Positions 16,242 through 25,708 of a stretch of 46,239 nucleotides of DNA are shown here, piece after piece. This stretch comes from Moorena sp. SIO3H5 (GTDB lineage Bacteria; Cyanobacteriota; Cyanobacteriia; Cyanobacteriales; Coleofasciculaceae): the NCBI RefSeq assembly GCF_010692395.1, contig NZ_JAAHHS010000029.1, forward strand, positions 1,621-47,859, written 5' to 3'. Position numbers and translations under genes: made by a program. The notes beneath the pieces were generated by a model that did no database searches, had not been told where the DNA came from, and saw nothing but the letters and a program-made list of their open reading frames with translations. Position 1 is the first letter of the stretch, and each line of letters begins with the position of its first letter.

Positions 16242-17114
16242 ATGTTTACGTCAACTCTCGCCAAAGTCGGAGCAGTTTTTGCCACTGCTTCTGCTGTGAT
16301 GCTAGGTTACACTTCCAATGCACAGGCTGAAATGTTGTTTGACCGAGGACTACCCACAGAAAATCTCAATACTATTTCTGAAGCAAACCGCAGTAATGTC
16401 CGTTGGGCTACAGATTCCGAAAACCTGGGCTTCTATGGTGATGATTTCACTATCGGCAATGTCGGAGACACTTTTGTTATCGATACTATCCGCACTTGGA
16501 TGGTACCTGGTATTACGGGTATTGGTGACCCAGACAACTTGGGAGATTGGTTTGAGAGCTTTACTCTGTTAACAGGTCTTGCCGCTGAGGATGATATCTC
16601 TCCTTTCGCCAGTGTAACGTTAGACTTTAACAGTAACGTTACCAGCAACCCAGATGTTACCATCACCCAAGTCCCTTATCCAGATGCTGCTGAGTCGATA
16701 TACGATAACTTTGGTGATTTCGTCAATATTTGGCAAGTGGATTTTAACAATCTCAACTGGACTATCGAAGGCGGTACAACCTATAACTTCGGAGTGCGGG
16801 GTGTTGGTCGTGAGATCCCTGATCAGGGTCTTTTCTATCCCTGGTTTAACCATGCTTCCAACGCAGCATTGAGTGCTTCGCCCCAGGATGGTGCTGACAA
16901 TCGTTTCTTGCAGTTTGATGCCTCAGGTAACTTCGTTGATACCGTCGATAGCAATGGTAACGGATGGGACAAGTCTTCGGATATTAATGTGCAGATTTTT
17001 GGCGAAGCGACTCCTAAGACTTCTGTACCGGAACCAGCTTCTGTATTAGCTTTACTGGTGTTTATTACGTTTTTGAGCGCAGGTTCACCAAAGAAGCAAG
17101 AGAAATCAAAGTAA
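16242..17114 (+). CDS. exported PEP-CTERM sorting-signal protein
   Basis: ATG at 16242 gives 290 residues with a clear signal peptide (MFTSTLAKVGAVFATASAVM…SNAQA, cleavage near residue 29). An earlier TTG at 16182 would add 20 residues ahead of the signal and is disfavoured. The mature part is acidic and beta-rich, with no catalytic motif seen. The C-terminus carries VPEPAS, a hydrophobic helix and a basic end (PKKQEKSK), which is the PEP-CTERM signal processed by exosortase. The protein is probably delivered to the cell surface or extracellular matrix. No exosortase gene is in the window. A strong hairpin at 17154-17178 follows the stop. Confidence 0.85.
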   Translation: MFTSTLAKVGAVFATASAVMLGYTSNAQAEMLFDRGLPTENLNTISEANRSNVRWATDSENLGFYGDDFTIGNVGDTFVIDTIRTWMVPGITGIGDPDNLGDWFESFTLLTGLAAEDDISPFASVTLDFNSNVTSNPDVTITQVPYPDAAESIYDNFGDFVNIWQVDFNNLNWTIEGGTTYNFGVRGVGREIPDQGLFYPWFNHASNAALSASPQDGADNRFLQFDASGNFVDTVDSNGNGWDKSSDINVQIFGEATPKTSVPEPASVLALLVFITFLSAGSPKKQEKSK

Positions 17115-17153
17115 CCATTCAGCCTTATGGGATCAGCTAACCTTAAAATAAAT

Positions 17154-17178
17154 CCCCTACCGAGGTGAGAGGTAGGGG
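17154..17178 (+). terminator. hairpin after the PEP-CTERM gene, possible terminator
   Basis: CCCCTACC (17154-17161) pairs with GGTAGGGG (17171-17178) around a 9-nt loop, 40 bp after the stop. No T-run follows, so intrinsic termination is uncertain. Confidence 0.45.
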
Positions 17179-17436
17179 AGCAAGGTATTGTCTTGAACGC
17201 AGACTGAGAGCTAGTAACTTGTGTCTAGAGCTTGTGTGTCTAGTTACTTGTGTTTGAACAAAAACAGACTAAGCAATACTTTAATTACAATACTGTTTGC
17301 TCTGTTTGTGTCGCCAAAATGGCTCCAATTAAAAAAAAAGGGAGCTTTGGAGTAGGGAAGTCGGAAGTGGAAAAAAATCCTGTGTACCTGATTACGATGA
17401 GCACCGCTATAACCAGTGGGGATGAAAACCGATGCG

Positions 17437-17558
17437 ATCGCTAGCCAACGCCCTTCGGGCTAATCGCATAAGCGCGGAAGCTGAGGCCTTTGGCCACGCT
17501 GCGCGAACGCTTCATCGCTAGCCAACGCCCTTCGGGCTAATCGCATAAGCGCGGAAGC
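17437..17558. repeat. 45-bp direct repeat pair around a dispersed repeat
   Basis: The block beginning ATCGCTAGCCAACGCCCTTC occurs at 17437-17481 and again at 17514-17558. Between the copies is a GGCCTTTGGCCACGCTGCGC repeat (17485-17510). This looks like nested or recombined small repeats. Confidence 0.75.
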
Positions 17559-17662
17559 GTTTCGGCAAAGCCCGAATCGCATCCCCAAATCCCAATCATA
17601 CTGAAGCAGTACCCGAAACCCCCAAGCCAGAAGCAAATCAGCCCCCTGTAGAGCCGAGCGCA

Positions 17663-18217
17663 TTATTTTGCTTGATACGGCAGAGATGAATGGTGCAGAT
17701 TGATTTTCAGATCACCGTTTTCATCGCGAACATAACCAAAAGAGTATTCTACCTTGATCTCGCTACCGTCTGTTTTGGTGAAAAAATACTCACCCATCGA
17801 CATGGCTGTATCGCAGTCGGTAATAATTCCTTCATTCTCAAAGCGCACTTTATTATAGGGCGCAAGAGCAAAACCTTTATCTTCGCTGATGCTGCCGCCG
17901 ACAAAATAAGACAAAGCCTCTTTCTCCGTGCCTCTGAACGGATCATCGCTGGCCAGTGTTGGTTTGAACAAAACCGTACTAATATCATAAGCATAAAGTC
18001 TGTCAAGAGTACTTTGTGCTTCTGCTTGTGGGCTTTCTGCCTTACCAATGGCGACAATGGCTTTGCCCCAGCTTTCCTGTGCAGCTAGAACATCGTTTGT
18101 TGTGACAGGATTTTCGCATGGCGCAGCCTGTGCACTTGGCGTACCACCAACGTTCGTGCAACCAGTCATTGTGGTTACTGTGGATAGGATTAAAAGTGCA
18201 GAGAAATATGGTTTCAT
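17663..18217 (-). CDS. small lipoprotein, possibly NTF2/SnoaL-like
   Basis: The 184-residue protein has a hydrophobic N-terminus and lipobox MTGC with the lipidated Cys at position 20, so it is probably membrane-anchored after export. The body contains WGKAIVAIGK, an LDRLYAYD segment, DPFRGTEKEALSYFVGG, and a C-terminal beta-sheet (EYFFTKTDGSEIKVEYSFGYVRDENGDLKINLHHSSLP). This pattern resembles the cone-shaped NTF2-like/DUF4440 fold, and the ending HHSSLP is typical of the CaMKII-association-domain-like bacterial group. Reaction or ligand is unknown. It stands alone, with repeat-filled DNA on both sides. Confidence 0.7.
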   Translation of the reverse strand: MKPYFSALLILSTVTTMTGCTNVGGTPSAQAAPCENPVTTNDVLAAQESWGKAIVAIGKAESPQAEAQSTLDRLYAYDISTVLFKPTLASDDPFRGTEKEALSYFVGGSISEDKGFALAPYNKVRFENEGIITDCDTAMSMGEYFFTKTDGSEIKVEYSFGYVRDENGDLKINLHHSSLPYQAK

Positions 18218-18703
18218 GGTGATCTTTTTATTTTATAAGACTAGGCGTAAATGTCAGTACAGGACAAAAGTTGCGAAGAGAGCAGCTTGGGCGTAGCGCA
18301 ATCGGTGATGCGCGAATAAAATAAGCTGTTAGCGCAGCGTGAGCTGTTAGCTCACGGCTGTTCCCTTAGCTTGCTTGACGGCCAACGGCTGACGGCACCT
18401 CAAGTAGCGTCAGCTTTTGGCTGACGGCTTAATGCCGACGTTACAGATTTCGAGATCAAGCTGCTGAATCCGGATTCAGCTGTTTTAGCGATCTCAACCC
18501 CGTAGCAATACCAAAAATACTCTACCACCATTCCCCTCACATAATCCCAAATAATTGGGGTAAGTCGCTGATTTGAAATCTCCTCGACTTGAAACGTTGA
18601 GGATTTTGGGCTGATGGTGTGCAACCCTTGGCTAATCGCTGTTAGTTGACGAAATTTCAGATTACCACAGCAACCTATGTATTTTACATTACATTTACAA
18701 TTC
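18218..18703. other. intergenic with palindrome
   Basis: No supported gene. A perfect palindrome GTGAGCT-GTT-AGCTCAC lies at 18339-18355. Around it are several GCTGACGGC/CAACGGCTGACGG-type short repeats (18376-18440). Confidence 0.55.
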
Positions 18704-18731
18704 TTTACATTTAGGCGAAAATTGATATAAT
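18704..18731 (+). promoter_or_regulatory. strong sigma-70-type promoter for the SDR gene or a leader RNA
   Basis: TTTACA (18704-18709), 16-bp spacer, TATAAT (18726-18731), close to consensus. Transcription would begin near 18738, leaving about 480 nt of leader before the next start codon at 19220. Confidence 0.65.
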
Positions 18732-18788
18732 GAAACAGATTGTGTACATGTGATCTACATCAGGAGCAATATCTATAGGGAAATCAAA

Positions 18789-18897
18789 AGCTGTTTAGGC
18801 TTGAGCCAAAACTGTTCCGTGATCATAAGCTCTGGGAATTCTATTAGAAAGTCCTAGACAGATTGATCTGAGTTTTCTAAATCCGGAACCAACAGCT
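18789..18897 (+). ncRNA. candidate structured RNA in the leader of the SDR gene
   Basis: Nested complementarities: AGCTGTT (18789-18795) with AACAGCT (18891-18897); GTTCCG (18814-18819) with CGGAAC (18884-18889); TTAGAAA (18844-18850) with TTTCTAA (18874-18880), capped by CAGA-TTGA-TCTG. A side hairpin GGCT-TG-AGCC is at 18798-18807. It lies about 50 nt after the promoter at 18704-18731. No known RNA family was recognised. It could be a separate small RNA or part of a long 5' leader. Confidence 0.4.
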
Positions 18898-19219
18898 CAA
18901 CTGTTGAAGTCAAGCATAGGCAAAACGCTTACCGTCCAAGCTTAAAGTCAGGATATCAGTCCTGAATTCATAGCGGGGAACAGTTTCAGCTTGACTAGCT
19001 CAGCTGAGATATTCAACCTTGCCTGGCTATAGAAAACAACCTATCCACCAAAAGCAAAGCATCTACTGAGTTTTTCGGTATTGAGTAATTCTTACTACTG
19101 AACACTCAATCTATACTCACTATACTCACTACTCAATACTCCTCCAACGGATCGGTTTCGGGAGGGGTTTAGACTCGCTTTCTTGAAATTGTTACGGATA
19201 TCCCTACGGAGTATACCTT

Positions 19220-20059
19220 ATGAATATTACCATTATTGGTTGCGGTTATGTTGGCACAGCTCTAGCAAATTTCTGGCATCACCACCAGGGTCACCAGGTG
19301 ACAGCTACCACTACTACCCAAGAACGGGTAGCAAAGCTGAAGGAAGTCGCCTCACAGGTAGTGGTGATGAAAGGGGATGATGCCCAAGGGATGCAGTCGG
19401 CGCTTATGGATCAGGACACTATTGTGCTGAGTATTGCTCCGATCAGTAATCGGCAAGTTGATGCCAACCTCTACGAAGCGACCTACATCCCCACCGCCAG
19501 TAATTTGGTAGCAGCTTTAGCAGATCATCCCACCGTGAAGCAGGTAATTTACCTAAGTAGTTGCGCCGTCTACGGTAACCAAGAAGGGGCATGGGTAGAT
19601 GAAAATTCTCCTATCGTTCCAGCCAACGACCATGGTCGGGTTTTGTCTTTGACGGAACATATTCTATTAGGAGCAAGCAGTGAAAATTGCAACGTCTGTA
19701 TCCTGCGCCTTGGAGGGATTTATGGTCCCGGTCGTGAGTTAAGCAAGCGCTTTGAGCGACTGGCTGGCACGACGCTTCCTGGCAGTGGCGATAACTTTAT
19801 TAATTGGATTCACCGAGACGACATTGTTCAGGCTGTGGAGTTTGCCCGACGAAATCGTTCCCAAGGTATCTACAACTTAGTTAATGACGTCAAACTCACG
19901 ACGCGGGAGCTGACTGATCAAATATGCGATCGCTACAATTTTCCCAAAGTGTTATGGGATTCCTCACAACCTAACTTCCGAACCAATAACGCCCGTGTCC
20001 ATAATGAGAAGTTGAAAGTTGCTGGTTATGAGTTAATTCATGCCGAAACCTTGATTTAA
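19220..20059 (+). CDS. NAD(P)-dependent SDR-family epimerase/reductase, YeeZ-like
   Basis: The 279-residue atypical short-chain dehydrogenase has an N-terminal Rossmann motif IGCGYVGTAL (GxGxxG). It also has VIYLSSCAVYGN (the SDR active-site strand) and LRLGGIYGPGRE, as in nucleotide-sugar epimerase-like proteins. The usual YxxxK appears altered, since the region after the SSCAVYG strand reads LTEHILL, which fits the atypical subgroup often annotated YeeZ-like. The substrate cannot be told. A ribosome-binding site GGAG (about 19207-19210) is well spaced from ATG 19220. It converges on the WD40 gene, and a long leader lies upstream. Confidence 0.82.
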   Translation: MNITIIGCGYVGTALANFWHHHQGHQVTATTTTQERVAKLKEVASQVVVMKGDDAQGMQSALMDQDTIVLSIAPISNRQVDANLYEATYIPTASNLVAALADHPTVKQVIYLSSCAVYGNQEGAWVDENSPIVPANDHGRVLSLTEHILLGASSENCNVCILRLGGIYGPGRELSKRFERLAGTTLPGSGDNFINWIHRDDIVQAVEFARRNRSQGIYNLVNDVKLTTRELTDQICDRYNFPKVLWDSSQPNFRTNNARVHNEKLKVAGYELIHAETLI

Positions 20060-20185
20060 GCAATGCCTAAGAATGTGAACTAAAATCTAGAAGCTGAGTG
20101 CGGTGAGGCGCACGACCGAATAGATCATAAAAATCAAGATCTCCCCATCTCCCCGCGCCTCCCACACCTCCCACACTTCCCTGTC

Positions 20186-20237
20186 TTTCCCGATTCCCGA
20201 TTCCCTACTCCCGATTCCCGACTCCCTACTCCCGATT
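20186..20237. repeat. heptanucleotide array (ATTCCCG/ACTCCCT)n
   Basis: Degenerate heptamers fill the convergent gap and enter the 3' end of the WD40 gene, whose last codons and TAG stop (20226-20228) lie inside the array. Confidence 0.8.
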
Positions 20238-23200
20238 CAACACTTCTGGTAAAATCCCATCACACAATTTGCGATCGCTTTCACTCAAGGTCGGATTATG
20301 CTTCAAATAGTCACTGATCCAATAGCACCCCTTCACCAATAAATCCTTTAAATCAGAGGTTAAATCAGAGGTAGTGCTATGACTCCCCCTGGTAACTATT
20401 CGCTGCCCAGGTTTTACACCTACGACTGTACTGTCATTAATCGGTCCGCCAAAGGTTTTGATTTCTGTACCATCGATATTCCAGATTTTAGCAGTACCAT
20501 CTTCACTGACCGATACCAAAGTTTCACCATCAGCCAGGAAACAAGCATTGCACACAGGAGCAAGATGTCCTTTTAGGGTTTTGAATTCCTTACCATCACG
20601 AGTCCAAAGCTTTACCGTCCTATCAGCACTAACGGAAGCAATAATTTGACTGTCAGGACTAAAAACAACACCTCTAACTCCTGCAAGATGTCCTTGTAAG
20701 GTAGTGATCAGTTTACCATCCAAGCTCCATAGTTTCACTGTTTTATCAGCACTAGCGGAAGCCATAATTTCACCATCCCCACTGAATCTCAAACAGACAA
20801 TTTTTAGACTATGGGCTGGAATAGTATCGATTAAGCTACCATCGAGATGCCAACGTTTAATGGTTTTATCTTCCCCAGCGGAAACCAGCATCTGACCATC
20901 CTGACTGAATCTAATGGTAAGGATTTTAGCAATATGGCCGTTGAGAGTATTGAGAAGTACTCCTTTATCCTGTCCATACTTATGATCAATTCCCCACAGC
21001 TTAATGATTCTGTCATTACCCGCAGAGGCCAGGATTTTACCATCAGGACTAAAACTTAGACTCCTGATACTCCGACCATGGGCTGGAAAGGTTTGCAGTA
21101 ACGCTCCATTAAGATGCCAAATTTTAATGATGCCATCCACACTAGCAGTGGCCAATAGTTTGGCTTTAGGACTAAAACTGACACTCCTGACACTAGCTTG
21201 ATGTCCTGAAAATGTTCTGAGTAATGTGCCGTCTAGACTCCATAGTTTCACTGTTTTATCTTCACTAGCGGAAGCATACTGCTTACCGGTAGAATTAAAA
21301 CAAAAGCCGATAAGTTTACCAGTATGGCTTTGCTGAGTATTCAGTCCAATGCCTTTGAGACTCCAAAGTCTGATAGTTTTATCTACACTAGCAGAAGCCA
21401 GTAACCGTCCATCGGGGCTGAAACTTACCCCACACACAGACCCTTTGTGTCCTCGTAAGGTCTTGAGCTTAATTCCATCAAGGTTATAAAGTCGAATTCG
21501 ATTATCTTTACTGGCTAGTGCTAATAGTTGACCATCGGGACTAAATCTAACCCGATAGACTGGCAAGCCATAATTATCGATGGAGTTGAGTTCTTTGCCA
21601 TCGATATTCCAGAGTTTAGCGGTACCGTCCCAACTCCCGGAAGCCAGCATTCGACCATCTGGACTAAAGCAGACACTCAAGACACCCATAGCATGACGAT
21701 TGAAAATTTTCGGCCAACTACTGTCTAAATTCCAGAGTTTGATAGTGCCATCTTCACTAGCGATCGCAAGGGATTTACCATCAGGACTAAAACTAATCCC
21801 AAAGTTAGCAGGACCAAACCTGGTCAGGGTTTTAATCCGAGTACCATTAGGATGCCAGAGCTGGATGGTGCCATCCTTACTAGCAGCAGCAATGGTGTGA
21901 CCATCGGGACTAAAACTAATGTTGAAAACTTGGTTTTTATGACCTCTGAGAGTTTTCAGTAACTTGCCATCCCGTTGCCAGAGTTTGATGGTGCCATCAG
22001 CACTGGCAGAGGCAAACATCTCACCATTGGGACTAAAGTTAATGCTAAACACTTGCTCGTTGTGACCCCGACAGCTTGCCAAGGCTTTCCCATCAATTCC
22101 CCAAATCTTGATCGTGCCATCTTCACTAGCAGAAGTAATTAGTTTACCATCAGGACTTAAACAAACACCAAATACTCCCGCATCATGTCCTTCCAAACGA
22201 TTGCACTCTTGCAAGTTATTGATAATTTCCTGAAGCTGATTCACTTGTTGCTGTTTAATCTCACGAGTAACCTCTGTGGTGAGTAATCGTTTACCAGCTT
22301 TTACACTAGCGATCAATGCTCCTAACTGGTCGTGGGAAGACAGTAGAGCTTGAGATAGAGAACTCAAGGCTTTAATTTCTGCAATTTCTGCTCGTCTTCG
22401 TTCCTCTTGTTCTTGATGGAGTGCTTGCTTTAGCTCTTCTTTGGTCAGTTTTAACTCCGCTAAGATTTGAGGCTCTTGTCCTTGGCGAATAAATGATACT
22501 AAATAATCATGAACTAACTGATAACGATCAGCAGGGTATTCTGGCACTTCAAAGACTAACCCAGAACCCACTAACACTTCTAATACTAAATCTAGTTGCT
22601 CCTCTTCTAAGTCCAAATCTTCTGCTAATTCAGCCTTAGTCTTTAGGGGCCGCATCCCGTTTTCGTCGGTAAGTAAATACAAAACAAGTTTAGTGATTCG
22701 TTCGTTCTCTTCACCACAGTCTTTAATCGCTGTTTCTAGGTATCGTTCAACCAGTTTTTCCTTAGGACCTTTGGCTATGTAATCTGCTAAGGTGGTAATT
22801 TTTTCGGCTTGGAGCTGAGCTCCTACCACTTGCAACTCAATGGGGAGCACCTCATTGGTATCTCCTGCTAAATCCTTAACTAAAGCATCGGTTAGGGTTG
22901 GCTCGAGAGAAAATGCCGTGTGTGCAGTTAAGCTTTGAATAACTGATTGAGCTTCCTTTGGGGAAAAGTTACCGAGATAGTAAAGAATCGTTTTATTTAA
23001 AATATTGTTGTTAATGACATCTAAGTTAATTAGACGGTTACACTCTAATAAATAATGAAGGTCATCTTCTCGAAGGGATAAAATAATTTTAACATAGGGA
23101 ATATTCAAACAGCTCTTCATGAACTCATAAAAAACCATTCGTTGTTTTCTGTCTTTGGCAGCGAAGAAAAATTCTTCAAATTGGTCAAAGACTAAAACCA

Positions 23201-25154
23201 CTAGGATATTGTCTTCTGTTATTTTCCATAATGTATTGAGAATTGCAGCTGTTGTTCCTAGAGTATTACCCTGATACTTAATCAGGTGTTTTTCGGCCAG
23301 AGACTTGGCTAATGCTTTCCCAAATTCGGGAATCCAATCGGTATAAACTTGCTGGAAAACCGTTAACACCTCACGGGAGGCAATCGTTTTTTGTTTCAAG
23401 ATGGGAATTAACCCAGCTTGGACAAGGGAACTTTTACCTACTCCTGATTGACCATAAATTACGGTGAGTTTATGGTCACTACGGCTCATACGTTGCATTA
23501 AGCCGTTGAGATCCCCTTGTCTACCAGAGGCCGCAATGGCTGGGGTCACAGAATTGTGGTAGTCTAGATTCGGTAATGCTGGGTTAGTTACCTGTTGTTT
23601 AGGCTGCAATCGACCAGCACCAATAAAGGCTCGAAAATTGTACTGCTGCTCAATGGAGCGTCTTTGTTGTTTAACCCGAAAAGCAGTCAAATAGTTACCT
23701 TGTTGCCAGTAGCACTGGCGCAGTTCTTCTAAAATCCGAATGTAAAGGTCTGGATCATACTGGGGTTTGGTTCTGGCTTTGGCTGTTTCCAGAGTTGTCA
23801 GACTGTCTTGGATTTTATCTTGGTGCTGTTGCTGTTGCGATCTCGCAGCCCCACCAAGCGATCGCGCTGCCCCACGATGCGATCGCGCTAGAGACAATAA
23901 ATACCAACCTTGGTGAAATGAGCGCTCCCAATCACAATCGGTATCGAGTGAGCATGAGGTTGGTGTACAGAATTCACACAATGCCTGTTCTAAGATTAAC
24001 AGAGCCTGTTGGGCTAACTGTTGCGCGTTAGTCCAATCAGATTTCCATAAGGCGACTTCTGCTAAAAAGCCATAGGCTCGCGCTAGTCTAAACGGATTAC
24101 CATAGGTTTGATGGAGAGTCAAGGCTGTGTTAGCAACTGCTTCCAAGTCATCCCAGTGTCCCAGTCGTTGCAGTACCTCTGCCCAAGGATTAATAAACTT
24201 GGCAACTAAGTCCGGTCGCTCAGCCTGTTCAAAGACTTTAATACATTGCTGATAATACTCTGCGGCATGACCACAAGCGACTTGATGTTCAGCCCGATGT
24301 CTCTCAGCATAGGTACGCCACCATAGTCCTAAATAGTACAGTAAGCATCCAACCCGCTCTGATGAGGAGGTGAATGTTTGGGGTTTTTCGTCGGTTTCTC
24401 TGGCCTCTGGCTTAATCTGCTGCCATTGGGCTAAACTACGCTGATAATGTTCCAGAGACTCTTGTGATGACCCATCAGCGGCACGACCCAAGACAAATTC
24501 TAAGCTAGCTTCTAACGGTGGGTCTAATCTGACCTTACGATGGTTTAGCTCATTCTGGGCTGACTTTAACTCCGTGCGGCGAGTCGAACCAATGCCCAAA
24601 TTCAGGTCATCATTGTCTAGAAATCTGCCAGCACCAGAGTTTAATACTTTGCCATAGACCTGATTGACGGTTTGCTCGATAAAATCAATTAACTCATCCG
24701 TTGCCATCTCAAAGCCAATGGGAGTAGCAGCCCAACTGGTGAAATCTGGTGCTACTCGCCTCAGCTTGTGCTGGACCTGATCGGTTACCCATAACACCAG
24801 GGGGAAGGGGAAGGTTTTGCGAAATTCATCCCGTGCATTATTGGTAGAAACCAATAGCCGATCAAGATCCCTGACTAATTCCAAATTGTGAACAATCAGG
24901 GCATCGGGTAGTAGTGACGTCAGTTCCGCTTGAACATTGCTATAGAGGTTTGTAGCCGATGAGGCCAAAGCCCTGGAGTGAAACTTAATCTGGTAGCGTT
25001 CTGTCAGTTGTTGTGTTAATCGCTGCCGCAATGATTGATAATTACAACGGGCTAAAATCAGAGAAAACTGTCCCTTAGAAAATGCGATCGCCCGTGCTAG
25101 CATTCTTAATGATTCATTGTTATTGCCATTGAAATCTTTGGGTTGGAGGGTCAT
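20226..25154 (-). CDS. nSTAND-type ATPase with 14 WD40 repeats
   Basis: Using ATG 25154 (MTLQPKDFNGNNNESL), preceded by TTGGAAT, gives 1,642 residues. A TTG at 25319 would add 55 residues of repeat-like sequence and is disfavoured. Residues about 1-550 form an alpha-helical N-terminal region, including TPR-like helices. A STAND-class ATPase follows, with Walker A GQSGVGKSS (about 568-576) and Walker B LVVLVFDQFEEFF. Then come a winged-helix-like part (YQLVHDYLVSFIRQG) and a coiled coil (about 880-975). From about 986 to 1570 there are 14 WD40 repeats (FSPDG…ASxDGTIKLW), enough for two seven-bladed propellers. STAND proteins act as switches that oligomerise after sensing. The partner here is unknown. 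Residues about 420-440 come from HIP1-bearing tandem repeats. Confidence 0.9.
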   Translation of the reverse strand: MTLQPKDFNGNNNESLRMLARAIAFSKGQFSLILARCNYQSLRQRLTQQLTERYQIKFHSRALASSATNLYSNVQAELTSLLPDALIVHNLELVRDLDRLLVSTNNARDEFRKTFPFPLVLWVTDQVQHKLRRVAPDFTSWAATPIGFEMATDELIDFIEQTVNQVYGKVLNSGAGRFLDNDDLNLGIGSTRRTELKSAQNELNHRKVRLDPPLEASLEFVLGRAADGSSQESLEHYQRSLAQWQQIKPEARETDEKPQTFTSSSERVGCLLYYLGLWWRTYAERHRAEHQVACGHAAEYYQQCIKVFEQAERPDLVAKFINPWAEVLQRLGHWDDLEAVANTALTLHQTYGNPFRLARAYGFLAEVALWKSDWTNAQQLAQQALLILEQALCEFCTPTSCSLDTDCDWERSFHQGWYLLSLARSHRGAARSLGGAARSQQQQHQDKIQDSLTTLETAKARTKPQYDPDLYIRILEELRQCYWQQGNYLTAFRVKQQRRSIEQQYNFRAFIGAGRLQPKQQVTNPALPNLDYHNSVTPAIAASGRQGDLNGLMQRMSRSDHKLTVIYGQSGVGKSSLVQAGLIPILKQKTIASREVLTVFQQVYTDWIPEFGKALAKSLAEKHLIKYQGNTLGTTAAILNTLWKITEDNILVVLVFDQFEEFFFAAKDRKQRMVFYEFMKSCLNIPYVKIILSLREDDLHYLLECNRLINLDVINNNILNKTILYYLGNFSPKEAQSVIQSLTAHTAFSLEPTLTDALVKDLAGDTNEVLPIELQVVGAQLQAEKITTLADYIAKGPKEKLVERYLETAIKDCGEENERITKLVLYLLTDENGMRPLKTKAELAEDLDLEEEQLDLVLEVLVGSGLVFEVPEYPADRYQLVHDYLVSFIRQGQEPQILAELKLTKEELKQALHQEQEERRRAEIAEIKALSSLSQALLSSHDQLGALIASVKAGKRLLTTEVTREIKQQQVNQLQEIINNLQECNRLEGHDAGVFGVCLSPDGKLITSASEDGTIKIWGIDGKALASCRGHNEQVFSINFSPNGEMFASASADGTIKLWQRDGKLLKTLRGHKNQVFNISFSPDGHTIAAASKDGTIQLWHPNGTRIKTLTRFGPANFGISFSPDGKSLAIASEDGTIKLWNLDSSWPKIFNRHAMGVLSVCFSPDGRMLASGSWDGTAKLWNIDGKELNSIDNYGLPVYRVRFSPDGQLLALASKDNRIRLYNLDGIKLKTLRGHKGSVCGVSFSPDGRLLASASVDKTIRLWSLKGIGLNTQQSHTGKLIGFCFNSTGKQYASASEDKTVKLWSLDGTLLRTFSGHQASVRSVSFSPKAKLLATASVDGIIKIWHLNGALLQTFPAHGRSIRSLSFSPDGKILASAGNDRIIKLWGIDHKYGQDKGVLLNTLNGHIAKILTIRFSQDGQMLVSAGEDKTIKRWHLDGSLIDTIPAHSLKIVCLRFSGDGEIMASASADKTVKLWSLDGKLITTLQGHLAGVRGVVFSPDSQIIASVSADRTVKLWTRDGKEFKTLKGHLAPVCNACFLADGETLVSVSEDGTAKIWNIDGTEIKTFGGPINDSTVVGVKPGQRIVTRGSHSTTSDLTSDLKDLLVKGCYWISDYLKHNPTLSESDRKLCDGILPEVLNRE
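23837..23891. repeat. 21-bp tandem repeat with HIP1 inside the STAND gene
   Basis: Two and a half units of GCGATCGCGCTGCCCCACGA(T) (23837-23857 diverged, 23858-23878, 23879-23891) add a seven-residue repeat (SxxGAAR) in frame. The unit contains the HIP1 octamer twice. Confidence 0.8.
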
Positions 25155-25708
25155 ATTTATTCCAACTTTTGTGGTTCTGCCAAAATCGGATTTACGCCCT
25201 GACCATCCCCTCTGCTGACCTTGGTAGCCATGGAGCGCGTTCATGGGGGGGTTTCTACCATCAGTGACTAGTGCTAACCCTTTGGGTTCCCTCCCTTGGG
25301 CAACGGTTACGGTTTCCAAGGGTAGCGCGTTCCCGTAGCGTGGCCTAAAGGCCAGTGTATTAAGACAAGGGTTTGATAGGGAGCTTCACCTTTTACTCGT
25401 CTTTGCTGCAACACCTGAAACAGTCATTCCCATTAATCATCGGTAACGGCTGGCATCAGAATTTTCCGTTGCTTTCTTATTACCTTTTCCAAACAACTAC
25501 CTATAGGAAGTTTGTCTATTATACCACGTTTTTTTGGTTGAACGCGAACCCGTGGCCTTTTGGCCAAGGTGGTGTGGTGGTTTGGTAGTTTGGTTCTGGG
25601 TCGGATTACCATATCATAATCAGATCATAGCCGTTGCCATGGGATCTGATATGGTAGGCAAGGTTAGAAGAATATAAGTTGTCACCACAATAGTTTAGGA
25701 GTAAAACG
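25155..25708. other. intergenic upstream of the STAND and peroxiredoxin genes
   Basis: No convincing gene. Two dispersed repeats of the GGCC/CGCGAACGC family are at 25323-25354 and 25541-25567. The peroxiredoxin ribosome-binding site TTAGGAG is at about 25696-25702. Confidence 0.55.

Larger units (their letters stand above)
17115..17662. other. intergenic, repeat-rich
   Basis: No convincing gene. It contains a hairpin (17154-17178), a HIP1 octamer near 17435, and a duplicated 45-bp block (17437-17558). A 64-codon frame at 17250-17444 has no family features. Confidence 0.6.

Noticed and set aside
17250..17444. 64-codon open frame
   Set aside because: It has low complexity, runs into a HIP1/repeat block, has no ribosome-binding site or family features, and lies in repeat-rich DNA.
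18400..18624. 74-codon open frame on the minus strand
   Set aside because: It overlaps short CGGCTGACGG-type repeats, and its composition is unlike the neighbouring genes.
18744..18760. NtcA-like site near GTACATGTGATCTAC
   Set aside because: The spacing is GTA-N9-TAC, not GTA-N8-TAC, and it lies downstream of the predicted -10 box.
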